Below are positions 26,664 to 36,083 of a DNA stretch of 64,000 bases, in pieces. This DNA comes from JAYZDK01 sp964604165. Lineage in GTDB: Bacteria; Myxococcota_A; UBA796; CAJQPC01. Position numbers and translations under genes: made by a program. The notes under the pieces are model-generated. The model had not been told where the DNA came from, ran no database searches, and saw nothing but the letters and a program-made list of their open reading frames with translations. Where the stretch lies: contig CAZRYF010000001.1 in assembly GCA_964604165.1 (NCBI GenBank), positions 1 to 64,000 of the forward strand. The letters are read 5' to 3'. Every line of letters begins with the position of its first letter. Position 1 is the first letter of the stretch.

Positions 26664-27437
26664 ATGATTCTGGTCATCGACGTGGGAAATTCCCAGACCG
26701 TTCTTGGTTTGATGGAGGGGGACACGGTGAGGGAGCGGTGGCGTATCAGCACCCACCGCCGCACCACCGACGAGTTCGGCATGCAGATGGTTCAGCTGCT
26801 CGAGCACGGGGGCTGGGCAGATGGGGGCGTGGAAGGGGTGATCGTCTCCTGTGTGGTTCCCTCGTCGCTCTTCACCATCACCAAGGGTTGCCGCCGGTAC
26901 CTGGACATGGAGCCGTTGGTGGTGGGAAGCGGTATTCGCACGGGCATGCGGGTCAAGACGGACAACCCCAGGGAAGTGGGGGCCGATCGGATTGTGAATG
27001 CCATCGCAGCGCTGGAGAAGGGGCCCGCCCCACTCGTGGTGGTTGACTTTGGGACGGCCACCACCTTTGACTGCGTGGATGTTGGCGGAAACTATGTGGG
27101 AGGCGCCATCGCCCCTGGCTTGCAGATCAGCGCTGATGCCCTGTTTTCCCGCACCGCCAAGCTGCCCCGTGTGGAGGTTCGAGCCCCCCGAAGCGTCATC
27201 GGGCGAAACACCAATGACTCTATCCAGTCCGGCCTCTATTTCGGCTACCTCGGCCTGGTCGAGCGGCTGGCACGAGAGTGCAAGAAGGCGCTGGGCGGAG
27301 AGGAGACAAACGTTCGTTGTGTTGCCACCGGGGGCTTCTCCAACCTGCTCGGTCGGGCTTGCGCCGAGGTGGACGAGGTGGATGAACACTTGACCTTGAA
27401 AGGCCTGAGCCTGCTATGGCATCGAAACGCCTCTTGA
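26664..27437 (+). CDS. coaX: type III pantothenate kinase
   Basis: 257 residues. It has the ASKHA nucleotide-binding start DVGNSQT (6-12), the pantothenate-binding GADRIVNA and the second phosphate loop DFGTATTFD; these identify CoaX. It performs the first step of coenzyme A synthesis. It lies seven bases after rel and probably shares its transcript. Confidence 0.95.
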   Translation: MILVIDVGNSQTVLGLMEGDTVRERWRISTHRRTTDEFGMQMVQLLEHGGWADGGVEGVIVSCVVPSSLFTITKGCRRYLDMEPLVVGSGIRTGMRVKTDNPREVGADRIVNAIAALEKGPAPLVVVDFGTATTFDCVDVGGNYVGGAIAPGLQISADALFSRTAKLPRVEVRAPRSVIGRNTNDSIQSGLYFGYLGLVERLARECKKALGGEETNVRCVATGGFSNLLGRACAEVDEVDEHLTLKGLSLLWHRNAS

Positions 27438-27456
27438 GGCGGCCCTGACTCCTCCG

Positions 27457-27485
27457 TTGACTGCTTCCCAGGCCGGCATTACACA
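27457..27485 (+). promoter_or_regulatory. sigma-70-type promoter for the EF-G-like gene
   Basis: TTGACT and TACACA are separated by exactly 17 bases. The predicted start is about 25 bases before the ATG at 27519, leaving room for the TAGGAG ribosome site. It falls in the coaX intergenic region. Confidence 0.6.
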
Positions 27486-27518
27486 AATGGTCTTCCTTTT
27501 TTGTAGGAGACTCGTCAA

Positions 27519-29597
27519 ATGGCGTACCAGAGTTCCGACATCCGAAACATTGCGCTCGTGGGACATGGCTCCTGCGGAAAGACCTCCCTCGGGGAGGCCA
27601 TGCTCTTCAACACCGGCGCAAGCAGCCGCCTGGGGGTGACCCGAGATGGCACATCGGTGCTGGATTTTGAGCCTGAAGAGCAGAAGCGGGAGGGTTCCAT
27701 TGGCTCCTCCTTCGCCTGGGTCGAGCACGAGGGGAAGAAGATCAACATCGTGGACACCCCTGGGGATGGGAACTTCATCTACGATGCCTTTACCGCGATG
27801 ATGGGCGCGGATGCGGCCGTGGTGGTGGTGTCTTGTCCCGATGGTCTGGAGGTACAGACCGAGCGGGTGTTTCACCGGGCTGTGGAGCTTGGATTGCCGC
27901 GTATGTTGGTCATCAACAAGATGGACAGGGATCGGGCCAATCCGAAGCGGGTTCTGTCCGAGGTCCAGGAGAACCTGCAGGTGAAGGCAGTACCGCTGCA
28001 GGTTCCCATCGGATCGGAGGGGAGCTTCAAGGGGGTCGTGAGCCTTCTGGATCGCAAGGCCTACACCTGGGAGCAAGACGGATCCGGCACCCGGTCAGTG
28101 GGGGAAATCCCTGTGGAGATGGCCGAGGAGGTCGAGGAAGCCTGGGTGGACCTCATGGAGTCCGTGGCCGAGGCGGATGAAGAGCTGCTTGAAATGTACC
28201 TGGAGACCTTTGAGCTCACACGAGACCAGGTGCTCTCCGGGCTCAAAACGGGATTGGCCAGCGGGGAGCTTGTGCCGGTGATCTACACGTCGGCTGCGCT
28301 CAACATGGGTGTGCAGCCTCTCTTGAATTTCGTGGCGTCCATTGCCCCCAGTCCACTTGAGCGTGGGGATCTGCCCGTGGAAGGGGAGGAGGACATGGTG
28401 TCTTCGGGCACTGAGGGCCCTTTTGTGGCCCAGGTCATTCGCACTTTCATGGACGAGCAGTCCGGCAAGGTCACCATCTTCCGCGTGTTCTCCGGGGAGG
28501 CCCCGGGGGACGGCTCTGTGCGGAACAACCACACCCAGGAGATGGAGCGGCTGGGCACCACTTACGCCCTGCGGGGAACCGAGCGGGTGTCTTGTCCCGC
28601 GGTGACCGGGGACATTGTGGCTGCAGCCAAACTCAAGAACACCCGGACGAACGACACGCTCGCCGCAGGCACCCAGGTGGAGCTTCAACGGACCCAGTAC
28701 CCGTTCCCCATGATGTCCTACACGATTCATCCTGTTGGAAAGGCTGGAGAAGACAAGCTCAAGACCGCTGTGGAGCGCCTCATGGAGGAGGACCCCACCT
28801 TGAACCGGTCCTACGACACGTTGAGCCACCTGATGGTGTTGCAGGGCATGGGCCAGGCCCACCTGGACATGGCGGCGGAGAAGCTTCGCCGCAAGTTCAA
28901 GGTCGAGGTCGAGACCGCCTTGCCGGCTGTTCCCTACCGGGAGACCATCAAGAAGGCCGTGGATGGCATCGAAGGCAAGCACAAGAAGCAGACCGGCGGC
29001 GCTGGGCAGTTCGGCGTCTGTTACCTGTCTGTGGAGCCGCTTGGCCAGGGAGAGGGTTTCCAGTTTGAGGACAAGATCTTCGGGGGAGCCATTCCCAAGC
29101 AGCTCATTCCCTCTGTGGAGAAGGGCGTGCGCATTCGGCTGGAGAAGGGATTTCTGGCTGGCTACCCGGCCGTGGACCTTCGGGTCAGCCTCACCGATGG
29201 CAAGTACCACCCCGTGGATTCCAAGGATGTTGCCTTCCAGATGGCCGGTTCCAAGGGCATTCGTGCCGCCATGGCCAAGGGGGGGGTCCAGATCATGGAG
29301 CCGGTCTACCGAATGAAGATCATCGTTCCCACGGACGTGATGGGAGACATCCTCGGGGACATGACCTCCCGGCGCGGGAAGGTGTTGGGAATGGACCAGC
29401 GGGGAACGCGCACGATCATTACGGCGGTGGTTCCCCTTGCGGAGATCCAGCGCTATTCACCTGACCTCAATGCCATGGCCAGTGGACAGGGCTCCTTCAC
29501 CATGGAGTTTGAGTCCTACGAGACTCTCCCAGCGAACCTGGTGGACAAGGTTGTGAAGAACTCCCCCTTCCGTGATCTCTCCACGGAAGAAGACTAG
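27519..29597 (+). CDS. elongation factor G-like GTPase (EF-G paralogue)
   Basis: 692 residues with all five EF-G domains by length. The GTP motifs are G15-HGSCGKT, DTPGDGNF and NKMD. The N-terminus (ALVGHGSCGKTSLGEAML, DGTSVLDFEPEEQKREGSI) is of the EF-G-like subgroup that often accompanies the main fusA; the str-operon neighbours rpsL, rpsG and tuf are absent. It may act in translocation under special conditions or in ribosome recycling, as some EF-G paralogues do. It has its own promoter. TAGGAG precedes the ATG. Confidence 0.85.
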   Translation: MAYQSSDIRNIALVGHGSCGKTSLGEAMLFNTGASSRLGVTRDGTSVLDFEPEEQKREGSIGSSFAWVEHEGKKINIVDTPGDGNFIYDAFTAMMGADAAVVVVSCPDGLEVQTERVFHRAVELGLPRMLVINKMDRDRANPKRVLSEVQENLQVKAVPLQVPIGSEGSFKGVVSLLDRKAYTWEQDGSGTRSVGEIPVEMAEEVEEAWVDLMESVAEADEELLEMYLETFELTRDQVLSGLKTGLASGELVPVIYTSAALNMGVQPLLNFVASIAPSPLERGDLPVEGEEDMVSSGTEGPFVAQVIRTFMDEQSGKVTIFRVFSGEAPGDGSVRNNHTQEMERLGTTYALRGTERVSCPAVTGDIVAAAKLKNTRTNDTLAAGTQVELQRTQYPFPMMSYTIHPVGKAGEDKLKTAVERLMEEDPTLNRSYDTLSHLMVLQGMGQAHLDMAAEKLRRKFKVEVETALPAVPYRETIKKAVDGIEGKHKKQTGGAGQFGVCYLSVEPLGQGEGFQFEDKIFGGAIPKQLIPSVEKGVRIRLEKGFLAGYPAVDLRVSLTDGKYHPVDSKDVAFQMAGSKGIRAAMAKGGVQIMEPVYRMKIIVPTDVMGDILGDMTSRRGKVLGMDQRGTRTIITAVVPLAEIQRYSPDLNAMASGQGSFTMEFESYETLPANLVDKVVKNSPFRDLSTEED

Positions 29598-29607
29598 GCC
29601 TTTTTCC

Positions 29608-30852
29608 TTGGCAGACATCCCGTTTGATCGCCTGGGGGTTCCCAAGACCCATCGACGCGCTGTCGCGCGGGATGCGCCCCTGAAGGCCCGCATGGCGGCT
29701 GCCAAGGGGCTGCTGCCGGTGCAGCCCCACCAGATGATCGCCATGGCCTATGTGCTTGTGGGGGACCCTGACGAGGCCGTTTCCGAGGCGGCACGAGCCA
29801 CCCTGGTCGAGATTCCAGTGGGCAAACTTGTGGGGGCGCTGTCTCAGGAAACACACCCCAAGGTGCTGGAATTCCTTGTTGAAAACAGAACGGGGGACGG
29901 GCTCCTTCTCGAGCGGGCCCTGGGTATACGAAACGCCAACGATCGCACCGCTTGTTTGGTGGCGAGACATGCGCCGGAGAAGGTGGTGGAGCTGGTGGTC
30001 GCGAACCAGCAGCGTCTGCTGATAACGCCGGGAATGTACTTGCAGCTCCTGGAGAATCCCGGGGCGACGGAGGACCAAAGACAGCGCGTGGAGTCGTTTC
30101 TCCGCTTGCACAAGAGTCTTCCGAAGGCGCCTGAAGCTGCCCCTGATCCTGAACCCGCAGCGCCCCCGCCGCCGCCCAAGCCAGCGGCCCCAATTCGCGC
30201 CAGCGCCAAAGATCTGGAAGCCGAAATCGAGGCAGCCCTGCTGGGCCAGGCGTCCACCCTCACCCAGGTGGAGCCTCTCGAGCCCATCAAGCTCACCATG
30301 TTTGACCTGGACGATCTGGAAGAGGAGGAAGACGGGCTCGGAGAGTTCGAATTTGGATTTCAGGATGAGCAGACGGATTTCACCTGGGACATGCTCAAGG
30401 AAAAGGAGGGCAATGAGGAGGAAGACGCCAACGAATCCCTGGAGCAGAGGGTCCGCAACATGACGGTGGGCCAGAAGATCAAGCTGGCCTACATGGGAAA
30501 CGTCGGGGTGCGGAGGCTCCTGGTGCGGGACAGCAACAAGCTTGTGGCGGGGGCCGTGGTGAAGTCGGGTCGAATGACTGAAAACGAGGTCATGAAGGCC
30601 GCTGGCAATGCCAATCTGCACACGGACCTGTTGCGGGAGCTTTCTCTCAACAAGAACGCCATGCGAAAGTACCCGGTCAAGCTCGCCATGGTGAACAACC
30701 CGAAGACGCCGATTCCCGTGGCCTTGAAGTTCATCCCCCAGCTTCACAAGTCGGACCTGAGGTCGCTCGCAAACAGTCGATCGGTGCCGAGCGTGGTCTT
30801 TCAAACGGCGGCTCGCCTGTACCGGAAGAAGTACCAGAAAGACGACGGCTGA
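29608..30852 (+). CDS. HEAT-like conserved protein of unknown function
   Basis: 414 residues from TTG 29608; a GTG at 29572 inside the EF-G gene would add 12. The N-terminal third has short helix pairs (KARMAAAKGLLPV, VSEAARATLVEIP) like HEAT repeats. A Pro-rich linker (about 170-200) and an acidic stretch follow. The C-terminal part contains RVRNMTVGQKIKLAYMGNVGVRRLL split over two helices, and AMVNNPKTPIPVALKF. I recall similar C-termini in many deltaproteobacterial hypothetical proteins. It is probably cotranscribed with the EF-G-like gene. Function unknown. Confidence 0.72.
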   Translation: MADIPFDRLGVPKTHRRAVARDAPLKARMAAAKGLLPVQPHQMIAMAYVLVGDPDEAVSEAARATLVEIPVGKLVGALSQETHPKVLEFLVENRTGDGLLLERALGIRNANDRTACLVARHAPEKVVELVVANQQRLLITPGMYLQLLENPGATEDQRQRVESFLRLHKSLPKAPEAAPDPEPAAPPPPPKPAAPIRASAKDLEAEIEAALLGQASTLTQVEPLEPIKLTMFDLDDLEEEEDGLGEFEFGFQDEQTDFTWDMLKEKEGNEEEDANESLEQRVRNMTVGQKIKLAYMGNVGVRRLLVRDSNKLVAGAVVKSGRMTENEVMKAAGNANLHTDLLRELSLNKNAMRKYPVKLAMVNNPKTPIPVALKFIPQLHKSDLRSLANSRSVPSVVFQTAARLYRKKYQKDDG

Positions 30853-30875
30853 CCTGCCTTTTCGGGCGGGATTTT
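30853..30875. terminator. terminator between convergent genes
   Basis: CCTGCC pairs with GGCGGG (one G-U) around a short T-rich loop, followed on the plus strand by ATTTTG. It sits between the stops of the HEAT-like gene and alanine dehydrogenase. Confidence 0.55.
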
Positions 30876-30881
30876 GTCTGC

Positions 30882-31985
30882 CTACTTCCAGTGCACCAGG
30901 TCGTATCCCAGGTCCTCGGCCACAGGTCCGTTGGTTACCTGACCGTTCCAGACATTCAACCCCTTGGCCAGACAGGGATCCGAGCGCAAGGCGGCCTCCC
31001 AGCCCATGTCAGCGATGCGCAATCCGTATCGAATCGTGGCGTTGTTCAAGGCAAACGTGGAGGTGCGCGCCACCGCGCCCGGCATGTTGGCCACCGCATA
31101 GTGCACCACGTTGTCCACCACGTAGGTGGGTTCCGCATGGGTGGTGGCTCGGGTGGTCTCCACGCAGCCCCCCTGATCCACGGCGACATCCACCAGCGCG
31201 GACCCCGGCTTCATGGAAGGGAGCATCTTGCGAGTGATGAGCTTGGGTGCCCTTGCGCCTGCCACGAGGACAGCCCCGATGACCAGGTCTGCCCAGCAGA
31301 TCGCCTTCTCGATGTTGAACGGCGTGGAGTAGAGGGTCTTGATCCGTCCGTGGAAGGTGTCATCAAACCACCGGAGACGATCCAGGCTGATGTCCAACAA
31401 GACCACATCCGCGCCCATTCCTACGGCGATCTTGGCTGCATTGAGTCCCACAATGCCTCCCCCAATCACCACCACCTGGGCGGGTGCCACGCCGGGAACG
31501 CCGCCAAGGAGTACGCCCCGCCCCCCCTGGTACTTCTCCAGGCAGTGGGCCCCAGCTTGCACGGAGAGTCGTCCGGCCACCTCGGACATGGGCGTCAGCA
31601 AGGGGAGCTGCCCGTTTTCCAGCTCTACGGTCTCGTATGCAATGCCGGTGACCTTCGCATCCAAGAGGGCCCGGGTCTGCTCGGGATCCGGCGCGAGGTG
31701 CAGGTAGGTGTAGAGAATCTGGCCCTCCTTGAGGAGGGGGTACTCAGCGGGCAAGGGCTCCTTGACCTTCCAGATCATGTCGGCCTGGCCGTAGACGTCC
31801 TCGATGGTGTCCACGACTTCCGCACCCGCCTCCCTGTATTCGTCGTCGGAAAGGCCGCTGCCGATTCCCGCAGTGGACTGTACGACCACGCGATGTCCGG
31901 ACCCCACCAGGGATCGAACACCGCTTGGGATCAGCCCGATCCTGTTCTCTTGCGGCTTGATTTCCTTGGGTACACCTACAATCAT
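30882..31985 (-). CDS. ald: alanine dehydrogenase
   Basis: 367 residues, standard length. It starts MIVGVPKEIKPQENRIGLIP. The pyruvate-binding K75 (WKVKEP) and catalytic H96 (YLHLAPD) match the family positions, and the NAD loop is IGGGIVGLNAAK. It interconverts L-alanine and pyruvate plus ammonia. The ATG at 31985 follows GGAGGTCAAA, a strong ribosome site, and displaces an upstream in-frame start. It is divergent from phoH. Confidence 0.95.
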   Translation of the reverse strand: MIVGVPKEIKPQENRIGLIPSGVRSLVGSGHRVVVQSTAGIGSGLSDDEYREAGAEVVDTIEDVYGQADMIWKVKEPLPAEYPLLKEGQILYTYLHLAPDPEQTRALLDAKVTGIAYETVELENGQLPLLTPMSEVAGRLSVQAGAHCLEKYQGGRGVLLGGVPGVAPAQVVVIGGGIVGLNAAKIAVGMGADVVLLDISLDRLRWFDDTFHGRIKTLYSTPFNIEKAICWADLVIGAVLVAGARAPKLITRKMLPSMKPGSALVDVAVDQGGCVETTRATTHAEPTYVVDNVVHYAVANMPGAVARTSTFALNNATIRYGLRIADMGWEAALRSDPCLAKGLNVWNGQVTNGPVAEDLGYDLVHWK

Positions 31986-32056
31986 TTTGACCTCCGCGGA
32001 TTGAGGCGCGGAATCTACCTCGCTGGAGGTGACACCGCACACCCGCAAGTGCGAGT

Positions 32057-32062
32057 TATACT
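32057..32062 (+). promoter_or_regulatory. possible -10 element of the phoH operon
   Basis: TATACT lies about 35 bases before the TTG chosen for phoH. No good -35 is visible at 16-18 bases. If real, it rules out the GTG at 32049 as the phoH start. Confidence 0.35.
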
Positions 32063-32096
32063 CGGCACGTCAACAGAGCGTTGGCAAAGGCGGGTT

Positions 32097-33077
32097 TTGG
32101 CATCGAAGTCCCCCATAGGGACCACGGATGTGGTCTTGCGATTGGACGACGCGGAACGCCTCCGGGAGCTGACCGGGGAGCTTGGCAGGAATCTGCTGGT
32201 TCTGGGGCAACAGCTCCGGGTCAAGGTGCTTCAGCGTGGCGGGCAGCTGGTGATTGCATCGGATCACCCAGGCCAGGCAGGTCTCGCTGCTTCGGTCCTG
32301 TCTCAGCTGTACGAGCTCATTGGCCACGGAGTGCCAGTGCAACCGGGCTTGGTAGAGCAGGCTTGTCGACTTCTTGAGAAGGATCCGGAGGCAAAGCTGG
32401 AGGGCCTCTTCCGGGACGTCGTGTACGTGGGGCGGCGAAACAAGGCGATTTTTCCGCGCTCCTTCGGGCAGCAGGCATACGTCCAGGCCATGCGCACCCA
32501 TGAGGTGGTTTTTGGCATCGGTCCTGCCGGCACGGGCAAGACCTACCTGGCCATGGCCATGGCGGTCTCGCAGTTGATGGGAGGGGATGTGGACCGAATC
32601 GTCCTGTGTCGCCCGGCGGTGGAGGCCGGGGAGAAGCTCGGGTACCTGCCGGGGGATCTTGCAGAGAAGGTGAATCCGTACCTTCGGCCGTTGTACGATG
32701 CCCTGTATGACATGGTGGACTTCAACCGCACGGAGCGACTCATTGAGCGCAGAGTGGTGGAGGTTGCGCCCCTTGCCTTTATGCGGGGTCGAACGCTCTC
32801 CAACGCGTTCGTCATCTTGGATGAGGCCCAGAACACCACCGTGGAGCAGATGAAGATGTTTCTCACCCGGTTGGGGGTAGGGTCCCGGGCGGTGGTCACC
32901 GGAGACGTCACCCAGATTGACCTTCCCCGACACCGGGAGTCTGGGCTGGTGCATGCCCGTCGCGTGCTTGACGGTATCGATCGCATCGCGTTCTCGCATT
33001 TCGACCACACAGACGTGGTGCGACACAGCCTGGTAGGGGAGATTATCCAGGCCTACGCGCGGGGAGTGGAAGAGTGA
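32097..33077 (+). CDS. phoH: PhoH-family ATPase (YbeZ)
   Basis: 326 residues. Walker A is GPAGTGKT (142-149) and Walker B lies in FVILDEAQNTT. Standard PhoH flanks are present (RPAVEAGEKLGYLPGD, VTGDVTQIDLP). It is associated with ribosome/RNA metabolism through YbeY, whose gene lies two places downstream. The TTG at 32097, with AAAGGCG just upstream, gives the usual N-terminus; the open frame extends far upstream but is antisense to ald. The stop overlaps the next gene's GTG (GTGA). Confidence 0.9.
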   Translation: MASKSPIGTTDVVLRLDDAERLRELTGELGRNLLVLGQQLRVKVLQRGGQLVIASDHPGQAGLAASVLSQLYELIGHGVPVQPGLVEQACRLLEKDPEAKLEGLFRDVVYVGRRNKAIFPRSFGQQAYVQAMRTHEVVFGIGPAGTGKTYLAMAMAVSQLMGGDVDRIVLCRPAVEAGEKLGYLPGDLAEKVNPYLRPLYDALYDMVDFNRTERLIERRVVEVAPLAFMRGRTLSNAFVILDEAQNTTVEQMKMFLTRLGVGSRAVVTGDVTQIDLPRHRESGLVHARRVLDGIDRIAFSHFDHTDVVRHSLVGEIIQAYARGVEE

Positions 33078-35614
33078 GCGACCCAGCCAGCCGCCGCCGA
33101 GACCATGGCATCAAGGCTGCCCTTTGGGTGGGGTTGTGCCTGCTCTCTGCACTGTTGCTTCTCGATTTGCCGGGTCTCCCCCTTGAGGATCTCAAGGTGG
33201 GAGAAGTGTCCCCCCTGGACTTGCGTGCCCCCACTGCCTTTGAGTTTGAGGATGGCTTGACCACGGACGCCCGTCGGGACCAGGCGGCGGAGGCAGAACC
33301 CCCGGTCTATGCCTTTGACCCCGAGGTGGCGGAGGAAATCTCCCGGCGGTTGGGGGGGGCCTTTGGGAGCGCCCGGTCCCAGTACGGAGCCGCGTTGATG
33401 CAGGCCCGCTCCCGGGGTCGACGGGAGGTGAGTGCAGGGGTTCTTGAGAGCGTGAGCAGCGAGTTTCTTGCCAGCACCGGTCTGGAGCTGTCGCCGGAAG
33501 CCATGGATGCATTGGCGGCGGGGGGGTTTGCCGAGGATGTGGAAGATGCGGCTGTGCGGCTGCTCAAGCCGGTCATGAAGCACTACATCATCGCGGATCG
33601 GGCGCTGCTGCCCCCGGTCCTGCGCCCGATCTCTGTGGTTCAGTTTGGAGGGGACAATCACCAGGAAGTGCGCCTGGAGAGCTACGAGCACATCTGGACG
33701 CTGGAGCGGGCCCGGCAACAGATTCGAGATGACTCGGACGAGCTGGCGGCCCTGGCGGAAGGGGACAAGTGGATTCGCGTGGGTGCTGCAGTGGCGCGGG
33801 CGGCGGTACGCCTCAATTTCTCCAACGACTTGAACCTGACCAGCTTTCGGCGACAGGAAGCCCGACGTCAGGTCTCTCCAGCCGTGCAGTCGGTGGATCG
33901 CGGGACCTCCCTGGTGCGAGAAGGAGATGTGATCACCGCTCAGCAGGGGCGCATGCTCAACGCCCTGCGACACATCCAGCAGGACCAGGACCGATCCAGC
34001 GTGTTCGGCGGCCTCTTTCTCCTCTGCCTGTTGTTTTTTGGGGCGTTGGGGCGCTTTGCCGGCTCTTTTGTCAGCAAGTTCGCCGGGCAGAACCGTGACC
34101 TGGCTGCCCTGGCTGGACTGATGGTCTTGACCCTTGGACTGGCCCGCTTCACGGTGGAGGCGTCCGCGGGGGTCACAACAAAGGGCACCCTGAACCTGGC
34201 GCCGGAGCTGGTCTGGTACCTGGTGCCCGTGGGGGGCGTGGCGCTCCTTGTGCGCATTCTCATGAACTCGGAGACGGCCCTGATCTTCTCCGTGGCAGCC
34301 GGCACCCTCTGCGGCGTGCTCATGGATCAACAGGCGCTCTATGCGGCCTATTTTGTCTTGTCTTCGGTGACGGCCGCGGGAGCGATCGGCATGGATCGGG
34401 ACCGAAAGGCCTTGCTTCGGGCGGGGGTTGTGACCGGCGTGGTGAACGCGAGCTTTGTGCTCTTGGTGGGGCTGGCTCAGACCCAGCTTCTGGATGATTC
34501 CGGCGCCGCTGTCGCCATGGCGCGGCCTTTTTGGAGCGCCCTGTTTGCCCTGGCAAGTGGGCTCCTGAGCGCTTTCCTGGTGCTGGCGCTGCTGCCTTTG
34601 TTTGAGCTGGCGGGTTTTGTGACAGACCTCCAGTTGATGGAGCTTGCGAATCTCAACCATCCCCTCATGCGAAACCTGCTCTTGCGGGCCCCGGGTTCCT
34701 ACCACCACTCGGTGATGGTAGGCAGCCTGTCGGAGGCGGCTGCGGAGGCAATTGGGTGCAACGCTCTGCTCGCCCGTGTGGCTTCCTACTTCCACGACAT
34801 AGGCAAGGCGGTGACGCCTCAGTATTTCGTGGAAAACTACCGGGGTGCTGGAAACGCCCATCATCGACTGACCCCACAGCAGTCCGCCCGGATCATCATG
34901 GACCATGTGCGCAATGGGGGAGCCATCGCCAAGCGATACAAGCTCCCAGCCCCCATTGTGGACAACATCTACATGCACCACGGCAACGGGCTGCTCTACT
35001 ACTTCTATCGAAAGGCGCAAGAGGCCGATCCGGAGGTCAGCGACGCGGACTTCCGGTACCCGGGGCCGCGGCCGAACACCCGGGAAGCCGGCATTATCCA
35101 CCTGGCAGACAAGGTGGAGGCAGCCTGCCGATCCGTGCGGGAGCCCACGCCGGAGCGAATCGCAGCCATGATTCAGAAGATCCTCAACAGCACCCTTGCG
35201 GATGGGCAGCTGGAGGAGTGCCCCTTGACCCTGAAGGATCTCTACATCATCGCAGGCGTCTTTCAGGAGTCCATTCTCGCCATTCATCACCAGCGTATTG
35301 AGTACCCGGACACCCAGGACATTTCCCGAGCGCCTGTTCCTGTGAAGGTGGCGACAAGTCCGGCCCCGGCCGCTCAACCCTCGGCGGCAGATCAGTTGGC
35401 CGCAACGACGGAGAAGGGGGAGGGCGAGGAAGCTCCAAGCCGTGAGCGGGTGATCACCCTGGACCTACCGCCCCGGGAGGGAGAGGATCTTCGTCGGGCT
35501 GCCCTGGCGGCATCCCAGTCTCAGGCAGGCCCGGTGGACTATGAGTCCGTGGACCAGCTCCCCGTGTCGCTTGTGCCGCGGGGAGGCAAGAACCGGGGCC
35601 AGGGCGGGAAGTGA
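33074..35614 (+). CDS. 7TM-HD phosphohydrolase (PgpH-like)
   Basis: 846 residues. An N-terminal transmembrane helix is followed by a periplasmic 7TMR-HDED domain (about 35-300), seven transmembrane helices (about 310-520) and a cytoplasmic HD domain. The HD domain has HH at about 541 and FHDIGK at about 572. Listeria PgpH, of this architecture, hydrolyses c-di-AMP; in this organism the nucleotide is unproven. A roughly 110-residue Pro/Ala/Glu-rich tail follows the HD domain. It is coupled to phoH and ybeY by 4-base overlaps, the order common to many bacteria. Confidence 0.88.
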   Translation: MSDPASRRRDHGIKAALWVGLCLLSALLLLDLPGLPLEDLKVGEVSPLDLRAPTAFEFEDGLTTDARRDQAAEAEPPVYAFDPEVAEEISRRLGGAFGSARSQYGAALMQARSRGRREVSAGVLESVSSEFLASTGLELSPEAMDALAAGGFAEDVEDAAVRLLKPVMKHYIIADRALLPPVLRPISVVQFGGDNHQEVRLESYEHIWTLERARQQIRDDSDELAALAEGDKWIRVGAAVARAAVRLNFSNDLNLTSFRRQEARRQVSPAVQSVDRGTSLVREGDVITAQQGRMLNALRHIQQDQDRSSVFGGLFLLCLLFFGALGRFAGSFVSKFAGQNRDLAALAGLMVLTLGLARFTVEASAGVTTKGTLNLAPELVWYLVPVGGVALLVRILMNSETALIFSVAAGTLCGVLMDQQALYAAYFVLSSVTAAGAIGMDRDRKALLRAGVVTGVVNASFVLLVGLAQTQLLDDSGAAVAMARPFWSALFALASGLLSAFLVLALLPLFELAGFVTDLQLMELANLNHPLMRNLLLRAPGSYHHSVMVGSLSEAAAEAIGCNALLARVASYFHDIGKAVTPQYFVENYRGAGNAHHRLTPQQSARIIMDHVRNGGAIAKRYKLPAPIVDNIYMHHGNGLLYYFYRKAQEADPEVSDADFRYPGPRPNTREAGIIHLADKVEAACRSVREPTPERIAAMIQKILNSTLADGQLEECPLTLKDLYIIAGVFQESILAIHHQRIEYPDTQDISRAPVPVKVATSPAPAAQPSAADQLAATTEKGEGEEAPSRERVITLDLPPREGEDLRRAALAASQSQAGPVDYESVDQLPVSLVPRGGKNRGQGGK

Positions 35615-36045
35615 GCATATTCGTTGAGCGGGAGGGGGAAGGAGATGCGCCTGGGTTCGAGGCGGATGCGGAGGCGCTCCTTGCGGTGTTGGAGTTGAAA
35701 GGGGCGGAGCTTTCGGTGGTGCTCTGTGGGGATGCACGCATGGCCGAGCTGAATGGGGCCTGGCGAGGGGTGGAAGGTCCCACCGACGTGTTGTCCTTTC
35801 CCCAGGATGATGCCCAGGTGCTCGGGGACCTGGTGATTTCTCTCGACACCGCGGCCCGCCAGGCGAGGGAGCGCGGCCATGGTTTGCGAGATGAGTTGCG
35901 GATCCTCCTGGTCCACGGGACGCTTCACCTCCTGGGGTTCGACCACGAGGTGGACCGGGCAGCCCACGAGGAAATGGCCGCCAAGGAAATGGAGCTGATG
36001 GGCTGTCTTGGATGGCGGGGAAAGGGTCTGATCACACAGGCATAA
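35611..36045 (+). CDS. ybeY: endoribonuclease YbeY
   Basis: 144 residues. The zinc motif H3 is HGTLHLLGFDHE near residues 107-118. The upstream GVEGPTDVLSFPQDD is also diagnostic. YbeY takes part in 16S rRNA 3'-end maturation and ribosome quality control. The GTG start overlaps the preceding stop (GTGA). Confidence 0.93.
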   Translation: MSIFVEREGEGDAPGFEADAEALLAVLELKGAELSVVLCGDARMAELNGAWRGVEGPTDVLSFPQDDAQVLGDLVISLDTAARQARERGHGLRDELRILLVHGTLHLLGFDHEVDRAAHEEMAAKEMELMGCLGWRGKGLITQA

Positions 36046-36083
36046 GAGAGGACGGCGCGATAGGGTGGCCTACCGGAGGTCAC

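Noticed and set aside
32049..32051. GTG as the phoH start
   Set aside because: It lies upstream of a TATACT element and has no ribosome site; TTG 32097 has AAAGGCG and fits the family N-terminus.
30891..32096. Long upstream extension of the phoH frame
   Set aside because: It is antisense to alanine dehydrogenase, whose frame, motifs and ribosome site are clear.
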